Positions 33,603 through 45,535 of a stretch of DNA of 64,000 nt are shown here, piece after piece (position 1 is the stretch's first letter; each line of letters starts with the position of its first letter). Location of the stretch: the NCBI GenBank assembly GCA_030248215.1, contig JASANG010003929.1, positions 1-64,000 on the forward strand, given 5' to 3'. The notes beneath the pieces are model-generated. The model did no database searches. It had not been told where the DNA came from and saw only the letters and a list, made by a program, of their open reading frames with translations. The translations under genes were made by a program, and so were the position numbers. This stretch comes from Enoplolaimus lenunculus (lineage: Eukaryota > Nematoda > Enoplea > Enoplida > Thoracostomopsidae).

Positions 33603-33913
33603 GGCTGCGTTTCTAAAGCCTTATTTAAGCACGACTTAGAACTGAAGGACGTCTAAGTAATTACTTAACTATTTTGTCATTTATAGAGGCGAACAATTAC
33701 ACATTAACAGTTCAGGCATACCAACATTGGTCTAACTGAAATTGAAGACTCATGAGGCCTCTTGAGCACAAAACAGAACTATTACTTTCTTATTATAACC
33801 ATGGCTCTCATTTGGCATTTATTTGTTTTTGTTTAAAAAGTTAAGCAGCGACTTGAGTAAATATTTAAGTATAACTTAAGTAAATACTTAACTAGGATTT
33901 TAGAAACCCAGGC
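33603..33913. mobile_element. MITE family GGCTGGGTTTCT, copy 2
   Basis: Inverted ends GGCTGCGTTTCTAAA and TTTAGAAACCCAGGC, 311 bp, AT-rich with repeated ACTTAAGTAA motifs. It sits directly at the 3' edge of gene B exon Z. Confidence 0.7.
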
Positions 33914-33950
33914 TTGATGTCTAGCTTGAAACTAGAAACTGGCTGTGTTT

Positions 33951-34301
33951 CTACAACCTGACTTAAATTTGCTTAAGTTTTGTTTATGTTTACTTACTTA
34001 AGCCGCCGACTTAATAAGTAAACACTTAACTTTGGGACAAGAACAGAAAATTGCTACTTTTATACCAGGGCGACAAGAAGAAATGTATAATTTTACGTTG
34101 CATCAAGTATGTATTTTGTGCGCACAACCTAAATTAGCCCGAGAATAGTATGCTAGAACATTTAGTTCATAAGGACAATAATTTCCGCTGACTTAACAAT
34201 TTACTTAATTTAAGCCCGCTTTTTGAAACGAAAAATTGTTTAAGTATTGCTTAGCAAATACTCAAATGTAAATTTATACTTAAGGTTGCATAAACTCAAC
34301 C
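33951..34301. mobile_element. MITE family GGCTGGGTTTCT, copy 3
   Basis: Inverted ends GGCTGTGTTTCTACAACC and GGTTGCATAAACTCAACC, 351 bp, only 37 bp after copy 2. The interior is again rich in TTAAGT/ACTTAA motifs. Confidence 0.65.
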
Positions 34302-35741
34302 GTTGTTAGAAAAAACGTAACAAACTGCCTAAAGCAGGACACGGTAGTTTTTCAAACATTGATTATAGTATACTAAGTATAGTTAAAAATAGTTCGGAAA
34401 GAGCGCAAGACATCTACCGTGGGCGGCACCTACGCTCTGCTAAGTGTTGAGTTTTGATTTGATGTGCATATGGATGATACTCATTTGTGAAGCTGATAGA
34501 AAAATAAATGAGCAGTAAACCCAAATTTGGGACTCGCGTTACACTTCCCCCCGTATAACGTTAAGGCTTATGCTCAATGCTTCTGCTTTGGCTTAGGTAA
34601 AAGCTTAAATATTAGCTTAGGCTTTAGACGCTTGCTTCAAGTAAGCCTCTTTCGAAACCTAAATTGAAGCCTAAAGCACGTAGGGGGAAATGCACAACAG
34701 CGAGACTGGTACACATAGTGCTTTAGCTTTTAATAATTTGCATTTAGTAGTTTCAGTTGATCGCATGTGCTGTAAATAATATATATTTCAGAGCTTCAAA
34801 AGAAGGTCACAAGGAGTCTGAACAATCAATGATTTACTGATGCCTCAATCACAATAATTGAATACACGAATTTATCTGTGTATTAAAACATGTTTTGATT
34901 TTAGTAGGTTAAAGTTCATTTGCAGAGCTGGTCATTCCGTTCTAGTGTGCGCTCCCCCAACGGTAATTCTGAGTCCTTAAACCCTTTTACTGTCGTGACC
35001 CTAATAACAGGGGGACTGATATTTATTTGGCCTCTTCAGAGGGTGCCCCCTATTTTTCGGTTATGGAGTGTCAATTATTTTCAACCCGCCCTCCGCCACT
35101 TTCGTTACTGATATATCTCATGTATTGCAACTATCCGTTGAATAAACGTTGTTTGTTTTTCTTGTGTCAATAGCTTGAGCGATATTGCAAGGTTATACAT
35201 GGAATGTATATTCAAAATTTAAATACGCTTTAAAGTTTCAAACTCAAATTATTTGCTCCTGGAGTCATTTATGCGTTACTTAGGGATACGTACTCATGTT
35301 GTTTGTGACTGAAAATGGGGACCCCCTCTATTATTCGGGTCACTCGAAAATTCCGGCAAAATTTGACTTCCGATTCTGATTGCGGCTCACTGCTGTTCCG
35401 ATGCCGGAATTCTGATTTTTCTGTTATGAGTTTTAAGATGATTGAACTTAGATTTAGCTTGTTTCGTTTTGTGTCGTTCATTTGCAATTATTCTGTTGGT
35501 TTTTTCTTTATTAGTAAATATTCCGTTTGTTACGTATATATATTCCGTCAGGTATATAAACAATTTTTGCCGAAACAGTGAACAGTAACGGAAACAGGCA
35601 TATAACCATTTTTGTGGAGGTAAAATAAAAAACTCGAGACTCATCACAGTAACACATCTATTTTGACTCCTGTTTTTGGGTCAAACTTTTACTTATTTCG
35701 AAAACCAAAACAAACAATCCAAAGCTACTAGTTTTTGTACT
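34302..35741. other. intergenic; hexamer-rich stretch, no gene
   Basis: 34550-34690 contains degenerate TTAGGC/GCCTAA hexamers between CTTCCCCCCGT and ACGTAGGGGGAAA, a possible diverged TIR element. Overlapping open stretches at 35315-35647 on both strands show no recognisable protein. Confidence 0.4.
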
Positions 35742-35744
35742 TTA

Positions 35745-36015
35745 AGCCCTATTCACACGTGCAAGTTTTTGCTGTGAGAACTTACAGGTGCAACTTGCAC
35801 TTGAAAGTTCTGTCCAATATCCCGTTCGAAAAACTTGCATCTGCAAATAATTCACTGGAATTCATGCTATTTAATTTAATTCACACCTGTGAACGTAGTT
35901 GCAAGTCGCTTGATTTTTTTGCAGCTGCACTTTGATTGGCCATTCAGAATGCTCCTTTGAAAACACTTGCAGCTGCCAGTGCTCGCAGTAACAACTTGCA
36001 CGTGTGAATACGACT
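35745..36015. mobile_element. PIF/Harbinger-type MITE with TTA target duplication
   Basis: Inverted ends AGCCCTATTCACACGTGCAA and TTGCACGTGTGAATACGACT, 271 bp, flanked by TTA at 35742-35744 and 36016-36018. A 3-bp TWA duplication and such termini are typical of PIF/Harbinger. The interior contains further short inverted CTTGCA motifs. Confidence 0.85.
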
Positions 36016-36287
36016 TTATACGTTTCATGAAATAATGAGCCTGGCTTATGTTCACGAGGCTTCTTTCTCACTTCTACCAAAGCTGACTCTTGGTTGGCTT
36101 TCGGGTTGTAAAACGCTTGAAGATGTCGTAAGGGGACCCAGGGATCGGATTTTCGGCTCAGACACGCGTTCGGATTGTCAAATAAATTTAGTGATAAAAT
36201 GACACTTAAGGACCTTAATAATATTTCCTCTGAAAAACTGTTTGAGATAAAATGGTCATGATTCTGTATCCAAACTCCTATGTGCAA

Positions 36288-37352
36288 CAGGGCCGGATTA
36301 AGTTGGTGGGAGGCCCGGGGCCCATATGAACAGTAGGTCTGGGGACCCGCATGACTAGGAGGCATAAGGCCCATATGACTAGCAGACCCTTGTATTAACC
36401 ATGATTATTTTATACACCAGAGCTTAGAGTGATACATTTCAAAGAAACAAATTGTACCAAAAATACGAAACAAAATTTGCGGCCCAGGGATTGCTCCAGA
36501 TTTGCACTTAGAGAAGTCACTTACAATTTCACCGATGTGTAGAAATTTTGTGAAGTCCGAACATGAACGGTGCGGGCCCCGTTTTCTTTCTTTTTAAACT
36601 TTTTCGATCACACTATTTTCCAAAATTTCCTTTAACACACTCTTAAAGTGGCACAGAATTCACTATTCAACCGAATCCGAACCCGAATCCGAATACATTG
36701 CTATTTTGCCGAATCTGAAACCGAATCATGCATGCTGCGAATTTCAGATATATCTATAATTAGTTTTACAACATGCAGCATAACTTTAAACGTTGGTATA
36801 TATTTCGAGCTCGACCTCAGTTCTGAGATTTGTGAACTGCAATAAAAAAATATTGATTTATAAAACAACATACTTGAATTTTATTGCTTAAAAATAAACA
36901 AACATATTGCCAAACACTGTTAGATTTGGGTTTTTGATTCGGTTTTTTTGTCAGAATCAAAACCGGATCGGTATCTGAACAGCAAATTTCTGCCGAATCC
37001 GAATCCGAACCCTTGTTACCACCGTAATGTGAGTTGTCACCTGACTTCGGTGGTCAGAGGTTTTGTCTAAAAGACCCTTGTATATAATCCTGAAAAAGCC
37101 GAAGCACGCAATCAGTACTCCTCAAAAATCCTGCAGTGGTACGACCGGCGTTGGAATACGAAAAGTCGGCCGCCCCAAACAGGTCCTAGAAGGCTCCCCT
37201 ATGGAATGTTTCACAGCTCGCGTAACTTCGTGGTCCGCGAAAAAAAATTTTGTTGGCTTGTATCAATTGAAACATACCGTCGGTTTTCGGTTGGTGGGAG
37301 GCCCCTTTTGGCGAGAGGCCCGTGGCCCGGGCCCCCCTTTAATCCGGCACTG
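36288..37352. mobile_element. non-autonomous hAT element, 1065 bp, 8-bp TSD
   Basis: Left end CAGGGCCGGATTAAG, right end TTTAATCCGGCACTG; subterminal GGTGGGAGGCCC occurs near both ends. Flanking octamers ATGTGCAA (36280-36287) and ATGTGCAC (37353-37360) agree at 7 of 8. No transposase frame is present. The inside has a run of CGAATCCGAA-type repeats near 36660-36730. Confidence 0.85.
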
Positions 37353-37366
37353 ATGTGCACAATGAA

Positions 37367-37690
37367 GTGTCCTATCCCATAGATATCGACGAGTTGAGTT
37401 CACCGGTACCACATTTATGGTTCTATGACCTACGCTTCTAACGTTACGCACCTCGAAATTATAAGAAATGCAAACACATTACACTTGTAAGACATGTAAC
37501 TATCCTTCAGATATTTGTAGAATATTACTCTCACCAGTTTTATTTTGTTATAAAAATTTCCTAGACGGCTATACAGGTTTTATATTGTGAGTTAAAATTT
37601 TAATTTTAAAGGCCATACCTTGGACTAGAGAACTTGTCTAAAAATGGCACTGTCGAACTCAGCGCATCGAGATCTCTAAAATAAAGCTTT
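37367..37690. mobile_element. hairpin-ended dispersed repeat, copy 2
   Basis: Similar to 21315-21627, with inverted ends ATAGATATCGACGAGTTGAG and CTCAGCGCATCGAGATCTCT. It lies next to the right end of the hAT element, which probably landed at its edge. Confidence 0.5.
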
Positions 37691-37805
37691 TTTCTATAAT
37701 TCCTAGGGGGATCCATATTCTATACCTCAGCAATTATCTTTAATATGGTGTTTTGTTTCTCGCTCGCTTAACTCTCGAGTTTTCGCTCACATCACACTAC
37801 TGACT

Positions 37806-37976
37806 CAGGCCCGTAGCCAGCTCACCTTGCTAGGGGGGGGGGCAAAAATTTTTCAAGAGCGGCATTCAAGGGTTTTTAATGACTAGCAAGCAAGGTTGAA
37901 AATTTCTAAGGGGAAACCCAAAATTTTTCCAGAAGGCGGCTGAGCAGTCCCTGTGCCCCCCTTAGCTACGAGACCG
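37806..37976. mobile_element. hAT-like MITE (CAGGCCCGTAGCCAG), perfect 8-bp TSD
   Basis: 171 bp with ends CAGGCCCGTAGCCAG and TAGCTACGAGACCG, flanked by perfect TACTGACT copies (37798-37805, 37977-37984). G-run and C-run blocks lie near the ends. Same family as 20202-20366 and 45365-45527. Confidence 0.85.
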
Positions 37977-38183
37977 TACTGACTTTCGCTGCTGGCACGC
38001 GCACGGCCTGACGGCCCTGATGTTTGTGTGAAGCCTAATAAAAAACTGCATTTGTGTATAGAAAACATCACTTTTATATGGTTCAACCAAAATACCCAAT
38101 AACATATTCGTCATACTTTCGCCTGTCACTGTATTATTGTGTAGTGCATACTATTGTGTAGTATATAGGGTACCGTTAAACAT

Positions 38184-38255
38184 GGGGATGTAGCTCAGTG
38201 GTAGAGCGTCCGCTTTGCATGCGGAAGGCCCGGAGTTCGATCCTCCGTGTCTCCA
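38184..38255 (+). tRNA. tRNA-Ala (anticodon TGC)
   Basis: 72 nt folding as a full cloverleaf: a 7-bp acceptor stem with G3:U70, the alanine identity pair; an internal A box TAGCTCAGTGG; anticodon loop TTTGCAT; T arm CGGAG/CTCCG with B box GTTCGATCC; and discriminator A. CCA is not encoded and no intron is present, as usual for a nuclear gene. A T-run follows. Nothing suggests a SINE body downstream, so I take it as a real gene transcribed by RNA polymerase III. Confidence 0.95.
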
Positions 38256-38260
38256 GTCCA

Positions 38261-38265
38261 TTTTT
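38261..38265 (+). terminator. RNA polymerase III terminator of tRNA-Ala
   Basis: TTTTT six bases after the tRNA 3' end, inside a small TCCA/TGGA palindrome. Confidence 0.85.
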
Positions 38266-38699
38266 GGACGCTGCCAAATAGGAAGCGTCACATTCAACAG
38301 GAGCAGCGATCGACGTCGAGAACTTGTTCTTTTCTTATAAGAAACAGTTTCCTAGTTCAAGAAAAGTGTTCAAGGGGGATATACACGTACCCCCAGTCGG
38401 AAAATATTTTGAGATAAAATGGTAAAATGTTCCTTACCTAACGAATATTTCGAATTGTTCTTAATTATTTGTTCATCTGCGTGTCAGTTGACGTAGTACA
38501 CTTTAAGCACTTTGACTATTTGTATGACACTTAATAATAATAGGGCCGCCAGTACAGGAACTAGATTGCTGTTGCTTTTGCAACCATCTTCGCTTCTTTA
38601 CATAGTGCGTGTTGCTAGGAGGTTTAGGTGATAACCTTTTGCAATATGCAAAAAATTTGTTAACTTTCAAAAAGATTTAATGCTAAAATTTACTTTTAG

Positions 38700-38850
38700 C
38701 TTCTAGCTCGTTTCGATCGTCCGGATTTGAGCTGGATGGCCACAAGCTTGATTTCGGAGGCAGTACAATACCATCCCAATCTCGAATCATTCACCGATAA
38801 ATCCATTGATTCAATACTTAGACAATGTGATTTCCGCCTTATCTGGCAAG
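38700..38850 (+). CDS. exon candidate of an unknown gene, cut at its 3' end by a MITE
   Basis: A TTTACTTTTAG acceptor (ends 38699) is followed by 50 open codons with balanced, protein-like composition (contains FDRPDLSWMATSLISEAVQ and SILRQCDFRLIWQ). It is more GC-rich than its flanks. A hAT MITE starts at 38851, and its target duplication TGGCAAG is the last coding sequence. Without the MITE the frame would continue over the joint for at least 20 codons. I do not recognise the protein and see no partner exons. Confidence 0.45.
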
Positions 38851-39020
38851 CAGTGGCGGATCCAGGATCTCAAAATTGGGGGCCAAAATTTCACAGGCAA
38901 TAAAGTTACTTTTGACCCATACACAAACCACGAACTATTGTAACAAAACTGCTATATAATTTTTGTCGAGATGCTGTTGGGGGGGCCACGGCCGGGTGTC
39001 CCCCCATGGATCCGCCATTG
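38851..39020. mobile_element. hAT-like MITE (CAGTGGCGGATCC), 170 bp
   Basis: Ends CAGTGGCGGATCCAG and TGGATCCGCCATTG are inverted copies. TGGCAAG flanks both sides (38844-38850, 39021-39027), 7 bp visible where 8 is expected. GC-rich with G-runs and C-runs near the ends. Confidence 0.9.
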
Positions 39021-39027
39021 TGGCAAG

Positions 39028-39735
39028 TTGTTTTTCTACATATCTCAAAAGCTAACCGACACCTTCTTTTATACCTAGTATTTATAAATTGTATAGGGCC
39101 CCCGTCAGAAATATCTGTATCCGCCACGCCACCGACTATCCGTTATACTCAAAATAGTTTTCGCGTCGCGATATATTTATAAAATCTTTGTGTACATTCA
39201 CTGTAACATTTGGCTATGGAAACAATCTTTGAATATCTGTCTTTCAAGTGTATTCTATATTCAACCGCCGTCCACCATCTCTTTTGCAACTGAAAAATGT
39301 GTTTTTTGTTGTTTTGTTTACCCTTTAATCACACCCGTATTGCGCACTCCGGGCATATGAGAGCATAAGCGTATGCAACGCCAGGGGACGCTGCACATAG
39401 GAGATATTTCCACTCCTGAAACGTTTACAGAAGTGACAAGAGTTTTTGCAAGCTTTAGAATAATCTCATGGCTCCTAAAATCAAAAAGAATATCTTATAC
39501 ATGAGGTTATACATTACTGAAGTAAAATTCCAGTCACGCTACTATATATGAAACAAGAACAATATAAGTGCGCGTCCTATACCACTCATTACAGTCATCC
39601 CTTGTCGAGAAACAGATATATTGCACCCGGATTATTATTTTAAACGAGGGCAACAAGTGTGTTAAATAGCAATAATGCACGCCATATCCCAGTTTTTGTT
39701 GTTTTTGTTGTTGCTGTCGCTGTTGTTTTGTTGTC
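39028..39735. other. intergenic, no gene seen
   Basis: AT-rich sequence up to the trinucleotide repeat; nothing recognised. Confidence 0.4.
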
Positions 39736-39847
<112 letters not shown>

Positions 39848-40180
39848 CATTTACAATATTAAAATTGCAATAGTGAGCAATTTGTGCTGTGTCATTGCTC
39901 GCACACACATAGACATTCGAACCTCGGTCTCTCATCATCAGCCAATCAAGAGAGATACTCTTGTGAACGCAGGCAGGGCCACAGAATTTGTGGAGTGCCA
40001 AAAATGACGGTTGTCTAAAACTGCAACTTGTTCGCTAAACGGCAGCCGCAACACACATTTTCAAGTGTGCGTATATATTCTTGAAAGGAATTTACTTAGC
40101 AGACATACACAAAAACGAAGCAAAATTATTATTTTTATTATTAATATTGCAATGCACATTTGCTCTGCGGCGCGCGAGTA

Positions 40181-40183
<3 letters not shown>

Positions 40184-40276
<93 letters not shown>
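40184..40276. repeat. (AT)n microsatellite
   Basis: About 46 uninterrupted AT units; long enough to extrude a cruciform and likely to vary in length. Confidence 0.98.
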
Positions 40277-40278
<2 letters not shown>

Positions 40279-41876
40279 CTTGTGCTGCATTTTTCTGCCA
40301 TTTTTGTTTCTTACAACAACTCAATACATATCCGCGTCGATTGCAAACGTACAATATTAATAATGTGGTTGATTGTTGAAATCAATTTCTCAATGGGCAC
40401 TAATAATGATACTGAGCTGGTTTCCCCATAAACAGGGAAAATTTTGCAGATAGGTACCCAAGCTCGCACATGGAAGTTGCGCCCTGTTGCAAGAATCTGC
40501 GGTTGCAGCGCTTGCATCCAGCGGCGCCGGAAGCAAATTATGATTGGACAAACATAAGGTAGGATGTTGCGTAGATACACCGAAGATTAGACGAAGCTCC
40601 GGTGCTGGAGCAGCCAAGGGGTGGTGGCTTCTCTAACAACACCGGACCGAAAATAACAATTTCAGCAAAAGTAGCAAAATTTTGGGTCTAAGTGAACACA
40701 TTCATAAAATGATCATAAGACCCGCTTTCTAAAACTGTCCTGGGGCCTAAAATAGTAGAGCCTCTACGCAGGATGTGGCTGGTTAGGCAAGCGCACGAAT
40801 TGTACTATTACTGGAGTTGCGGCTCAGGCTAAGTGCTGCTTAAGCGCAGTTTGGGCAGATTACTCTGTCAACTAAAAACGAGCTTTAAAACGTGCCCTCT
40901 GCCACCCTTCGTCATTGATATATATCCGGTATTGCAACTACCTGTTGAATTAAACGTTTGTGTTATATCAAAAAGTCTTGAGCGGTAATCCATGTTTATA
41001 TTTAGGAATGTACTTTCAAAACTTAAATATACTTTAAAATTTCGAACAGAACAATATGTATTTAGTCCTGGAGTCATTAGGAACAATTGACATTTATGGA
41101 CTCTAGTTATGTTTTAGGGACTCTGTTCGATTACGGATCCTTATTAAGGATACGGACTCTGATTGATTGGGCTCAAAATGGTTACCCCTCTTATTACCTT
41201 CCTCTTTTCCGGCTACTACAGTATTTTGATTGGTCAATCTAAAATCTTTCATTGAGCGCTTACTGACTGAACTTATACTTTTGAATATAATTTACACGAA
41301 TCATGAGTCAATTCCAATTGCAGACCTTTTTGATAGTTTGGAGTCTAATACAGCGACGTAGAACAAATAAGTTTTGCCACTACCGAGGAATAAAAAAAAT
41401 CCGAGTTAATGAACGCAATTCAAGATAATGACGTTTTCGGTATGTTTCTTCACATGTAGCTGTTTTTTGCAGCTATTCGAAAGTTCAATCAAGTATATAC
41501 ACAACTTGCAGATGTAAATTAATTTATGTTCTTTAATTTATGCGACCAATTTCAGATGTATTGTTTTTTGTTCCGAAATTACAATTTTAGTACTATTTTA
41601 ATATCCCGTAGCAGGTTTTTGTGAATTGAAATTCCGCTTACGGAAGTCTGCAGCACGTGGAACTCAAAGTGTACGCACAAAACCCGACAGTAGCGGATCC
41701 TGGATTTTCCAATCAGAGAAATTAATTTTGGTGTCTTGAAGTTTTTCCCGTTCACAAAACACTCTTTAGCAAATGTTTCGATAATTTACGACGTACATAC
41801 CAAACGTTACCCGCTATTTATACTTGGGACCAAACGTTTTCCAGGTTGGCGCAGTTTTAACCTAAAGCCTGTATTA
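40277..41876. other. intergenic, no gene seen
   Basis: Includes a GC-richer patch near 40440-40640 with overlapping open stretches on the minus strand, but no motif or splice chain. 'GCCACCCTTCGTCATTGATA' near 40900 resembles 'GCCACTTTCGTTACTGATA' near 35094; 40920-41060 and 35110-35250 look like diverged copies of one repeat ('TATTGCAACTA', 'GTTGAAT(A)AACG', 'TTGAGCG'). Confidence 0.4.
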
Positions 41877-41884
41877 GCCGACTG

Positions 41885-42092
41885 GGCCCATGTAAAGAAG
41901 AAGGGCGGCACAGTATTTATATAAGCATATTCCGAAGCCTATAAGCATAAGCTTAAGCCTAAGCGTAAGGATGAGCCTATTCCTAAGTCTAAGCCTAAGT
42001 CTAAGCCTAAGGAAAAAAGTTAGTCTAAAGCTTAAACTGACTGTATCATGTTCCCACCGGAAAACGATCCGGCCATGTTCTATACATGGGCA
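41885..42092. mobile_element. hAT-like MITE with internal GCCTAA hexamers, perfect 8-bp TSD
   Basis: 208 bp flanked by perfect GCCGACTG copies (41877-41884, 42093-42100). Starts GGCCCATGTAAAGAA, ends TGTTCTATACATGGGCA. The inside carries a long run of degenerate TAAGCC hexamers, then TTAGTCTAAAGCTTAAACTG. Confidence 0.9.
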
Positions 42093-42100
42093 GCCGACTG

Positions 42101-44782
42101 AATAATGATAAACCATGCGCTACAGTAATCCAATCATGTCTCCAACGGTAACATATCGGTCTAAAGGTTTTTAACAGAGCAGCAAAACTCTAACAGACGC
42201 TTGAACAAAATTGCCAAAACGCCACCGTAACCCATTTTTGCATGTAGGTATCCCCATTAAAATTTTCGTAATTTGCAGATTCCACTTACCCCACCAACTT
42301 CTTTATATCATTAAAACCCATTCACCATATTATGCACCTGCAAAATCTGGTTTTATGAATGAAAATTCGGCAAAAATTAATTAGTGTCCAGGCGAAAGCT
42401 ATCACTGGAGAGCACAGTGTGACATCAGCGCAAAGTTTGCTGCAGTTGGTTTCGGGCATGGTAGCACCAACATGAAAAGGGACGGAGGGTCACTCCGCTT
42501 AAGATTTTCGAAACCAAAACGTAGCATCAAGATTTGAAGCTAAAATTGAGATCGGATTTTCCGCTTTCTTTCGCTCTTTAGGATTCTTCAATTATTTATG
42601 TGTTGTAGTCCACCTTTAGATGACCTGCCCCCTTGATAGATTCGCTGCTAGGCCGCTGGTTTCTGGAGCGCGGTGTGTTCATTGAGAAATTGTCAAGACA
42701 TACCCTGACTGTTTTTAAGCAGGGTATTGTTGCAATGATTTTGGAGTTTAAGAGCAATCGCAACTGCTGCTGCACTGTTCAATAGAGATATTTTTTACTG
42801 ATAAGCAAGCATATAAGAAATGATTTTGAAAGTTTTCACGCCACTGTAAGAGTCAGTGCTGTAAACAAAATGCCTACTGAGATGGGATACAGACAGAAGA
42901 GGGAAGCTTGTGTTTTGAATAGCCGAGAAAATAATTAATCAACAACATATAGATTCCGCTTTCTCGCTCGGTCTCTTTGTGTTGCTTCCAAAAAAAAGTG
43001 CCTGGGTTCGACCGAACAGTAAGTGTCGAACAGTGGCAGTTTAAAACATTTTAGAACGGGTCGAAAGTTAGTGCTGAAAACCTCGCGTGTGAAGCGAGCC
43101 AGAAGCCAAACGCTATTCTAGTCTGAATCTTTGTACAAAATTTCGGTTTTGATTTTGATTGGTGAGGAACGCTAGGCCATGGTGAACCCTCTCGTCTCGG
43201 TCAGTGGTGCTGAAGTTGAGTTGCTGTTTTTTTCAGACGGCGGTAGGACACATTTTCGGTACAACAGAAACTGGGAAACCCGGCGTATGTATATGCGAGT
43301 GTTATCGTTTTACGACATTGCTGTTTCTTTATCTCGTTCGTTTCACAGATTTTGGTTTGTTGAATTAATGTTAAACTGATATGGTTTCGTTGAATCAATG
43401 CTACTGCTGGATCCAAGGGGGTCATCCGGGACGATGGCCACGCAACTGGTATTGAAAGTAAAATTTTGTCTCAAGATCTAGTACTAATATTGCGTTTGGT
43501 TTCTCGCTCGCGAACTTTTTTCACTATTTGTATATTGGCCTGTGCTAGAAAGTTTTGCGTACGCCGCTGATCAACTCAATTAAAAGACGACAGTTCAACT
43601 AATTATGATGTTTGACTCAAAATGTATATATTTGATTCTTGATACAATCAAATTTTATTGTTAAAATCTACGATGTCAACGTGTTTTGATTTTGCTACGT
43701 AAACTTCCGGCACGGGTAAAATAGCTGCAATTAGATTCAGCAAATGTTTGAATCAAATTGACTTTGCGTTCAATTGGAAATAAAGGTATATTTAATGTTA
43801 CCACCGACAAAAACGGACGGAACAAAAAAAAAAAAAAAACACACACACACAAGAAACATTTATGTTCCTAAATCTTTAAAGTACTTTTCATTTGGTGATA
43901 ACTCGTGTAATTTTCAAAGCAACCAGTGGCGAAGGTTGCGGAACAGGGGGTACATGGGACCTAATCCTCTGCAAATGACTAAAGGAGGCCGCTAAGTAAA
44001 ATGCCTCATAATTTCGGCTCCCCACGATAACCAGTTCAAAGAAAACCGCCGTAATTTTAAAACGCGTTGGCTTCTCGCTCGCTTCGCTTGCTGGGGGGGA
44101 GGGAACGGGAACGTATGACTTCACGGCAAAAATGATCCGCTATGTTTTGTTCGAAAAAAATTGTATTGTTGGTATGTATACCATTGAATCAGTATATATA
44201 TGATATACAACAGTACCAACGTAAATCGCTAAAACAATTTTCCGAGGAAAATTGCACGAAAAAAAACAAGTTCCAATTTTTTCCATTGTTTTAGTAAGAC
44301 TACAAAATGATGGATACTTTGCAAAATGGGCCATATTTGACAGGCCAGTGAGCGGCTCCAGCCACCAAGTCGCGGTACTCCCAATCAACGAACCAAGCAA
44401 CTAATCAGCTATAGAAGCTATAATATATCGTTGAAATGGTATTGAAACAAACTGTTTACTGGCATTTTAAAATAAACCGGCTCACGTCTTAGAAAAATAT
44501 TAACATAACCAATGTTGTGGTCATTTTGTCGAGATATCCAAGTTTCACTCGGCTCACCGGTTTCTCAGATACAATCCAACCGGCCGGTTCACCCTCGCTA
44601 TAAAATTTATATCTTTTATAGCTAACAAAGAGCGACGTATCATAAGAGTATTTGAAGCTTTTCAAGACGAGTTTGTATTTGAAATAAAGTCATTTACAGT
44701 AAACGAGAGGACAAAAAAAGTGCAGATTGCGAAGTTTTAAACGACAGATAGCGCAGGAAGATAATATTACAAATTAATCATT

Positions 44783-44815
<33 letters not shown>

Positions 44816-45364
44816 TTCGTATGCAACTTATACGCACAATTTGCGCAGAAAATTGTAGAAGACTGCATTAAATGCGATTGTAAAACGTTGTGCATCTGTT
44901 ACTAATTGCAAGCAAAATTTTTGCTATTCTATTATACGACACTGCACTGCGAATAAAGTTTGTTTTTGTGTTAATGTGGCGAAAGGAAATGTTCAATTAC
45001 AAGGCATCACAGTTGGTTTTATCGATTTCACTGTAATTAACATGTCACACTCGCGAAACATGCAATATGAAACTGGATATTATAATCCAAGGATCGGTAC
45101 TGCACCCGGAGTAGGCCAGAAGGGTCGAGCTTGCCTCCCGTCCTAAAGTTTAGTCCCCTAGAAAATTTGAATCTATTAATGTTTGCCTCTATATAACTTA
45201 GGGGGGGAATTTTAATTGATATTACGAGACGAAAACTTTGAAAGTGCTCCAAAAATAGTGGTGGTAACTTGGCCGATCAGTGAAGTATTTTCACTTGGTA
45301 TAAAACCCTTAACAATTACATTTAAATGTCAAAATGAAACGTTTGTTTGTTTCATATATACAAG
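42101..45364. other. 3.2 kb without a supported gene; short repeats
   Basis: Contains GAGCGAAGCGAGCGA-type repeats near 42960, 43085, 43500 and 44075, an A-run plus (CA)n at 43828-43850, and a (TTG)n run at 44783-44814. No exon candidate that I would defend. Confidence 0.4.
44783..44814. repeat. (TTG)n microsatellite, short
   Basis: About ten TTG units between AT-rich flanks. Confidence 0.9.
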
Positions 45365-45527
45365 CAGGCGCGTAGCCAGCTCATCTTGCAAGGGGGGCTA
45401 AAAAATTTTCAGGATGGGCATTTAAGGGTTTTCAATGAGTTAGAAGCAAGGTTGAAAACTTTCAAAGGGGGCAAAATTATCCCGGGAGGGTCTGAGCTCC
45501 CCCTGGCCCCTACTAACTACAGGCCCG
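45365..45527. mobile_element. hAT-like MITE (CAGGCCCGTAGCCAG family)
   Basis: 163 bp, starts CAGGCGCGTAGCCAG, ends ACTACAGGCCCG. Flanking TATACAAG and ATAACAAG agree at 6 of 8 positions. Internal blocks match 37806-37976. Confidence 0.75.
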
Positions 45528-45535
45528 ATAACAAG

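Noticed and set aside
35871-36374. 167-codon minus-strand frame
   Set aside because: Crosses the right part of a PIF/Harbinger MITE and the left end of a hAT element; no coherent protein.
38184-38255. tRNA-derived SINE head
   Set aside because: The cloverleaf is intact with G3:U70 and is followed at once by a Pol III terminator; no SINE body or A-tail.
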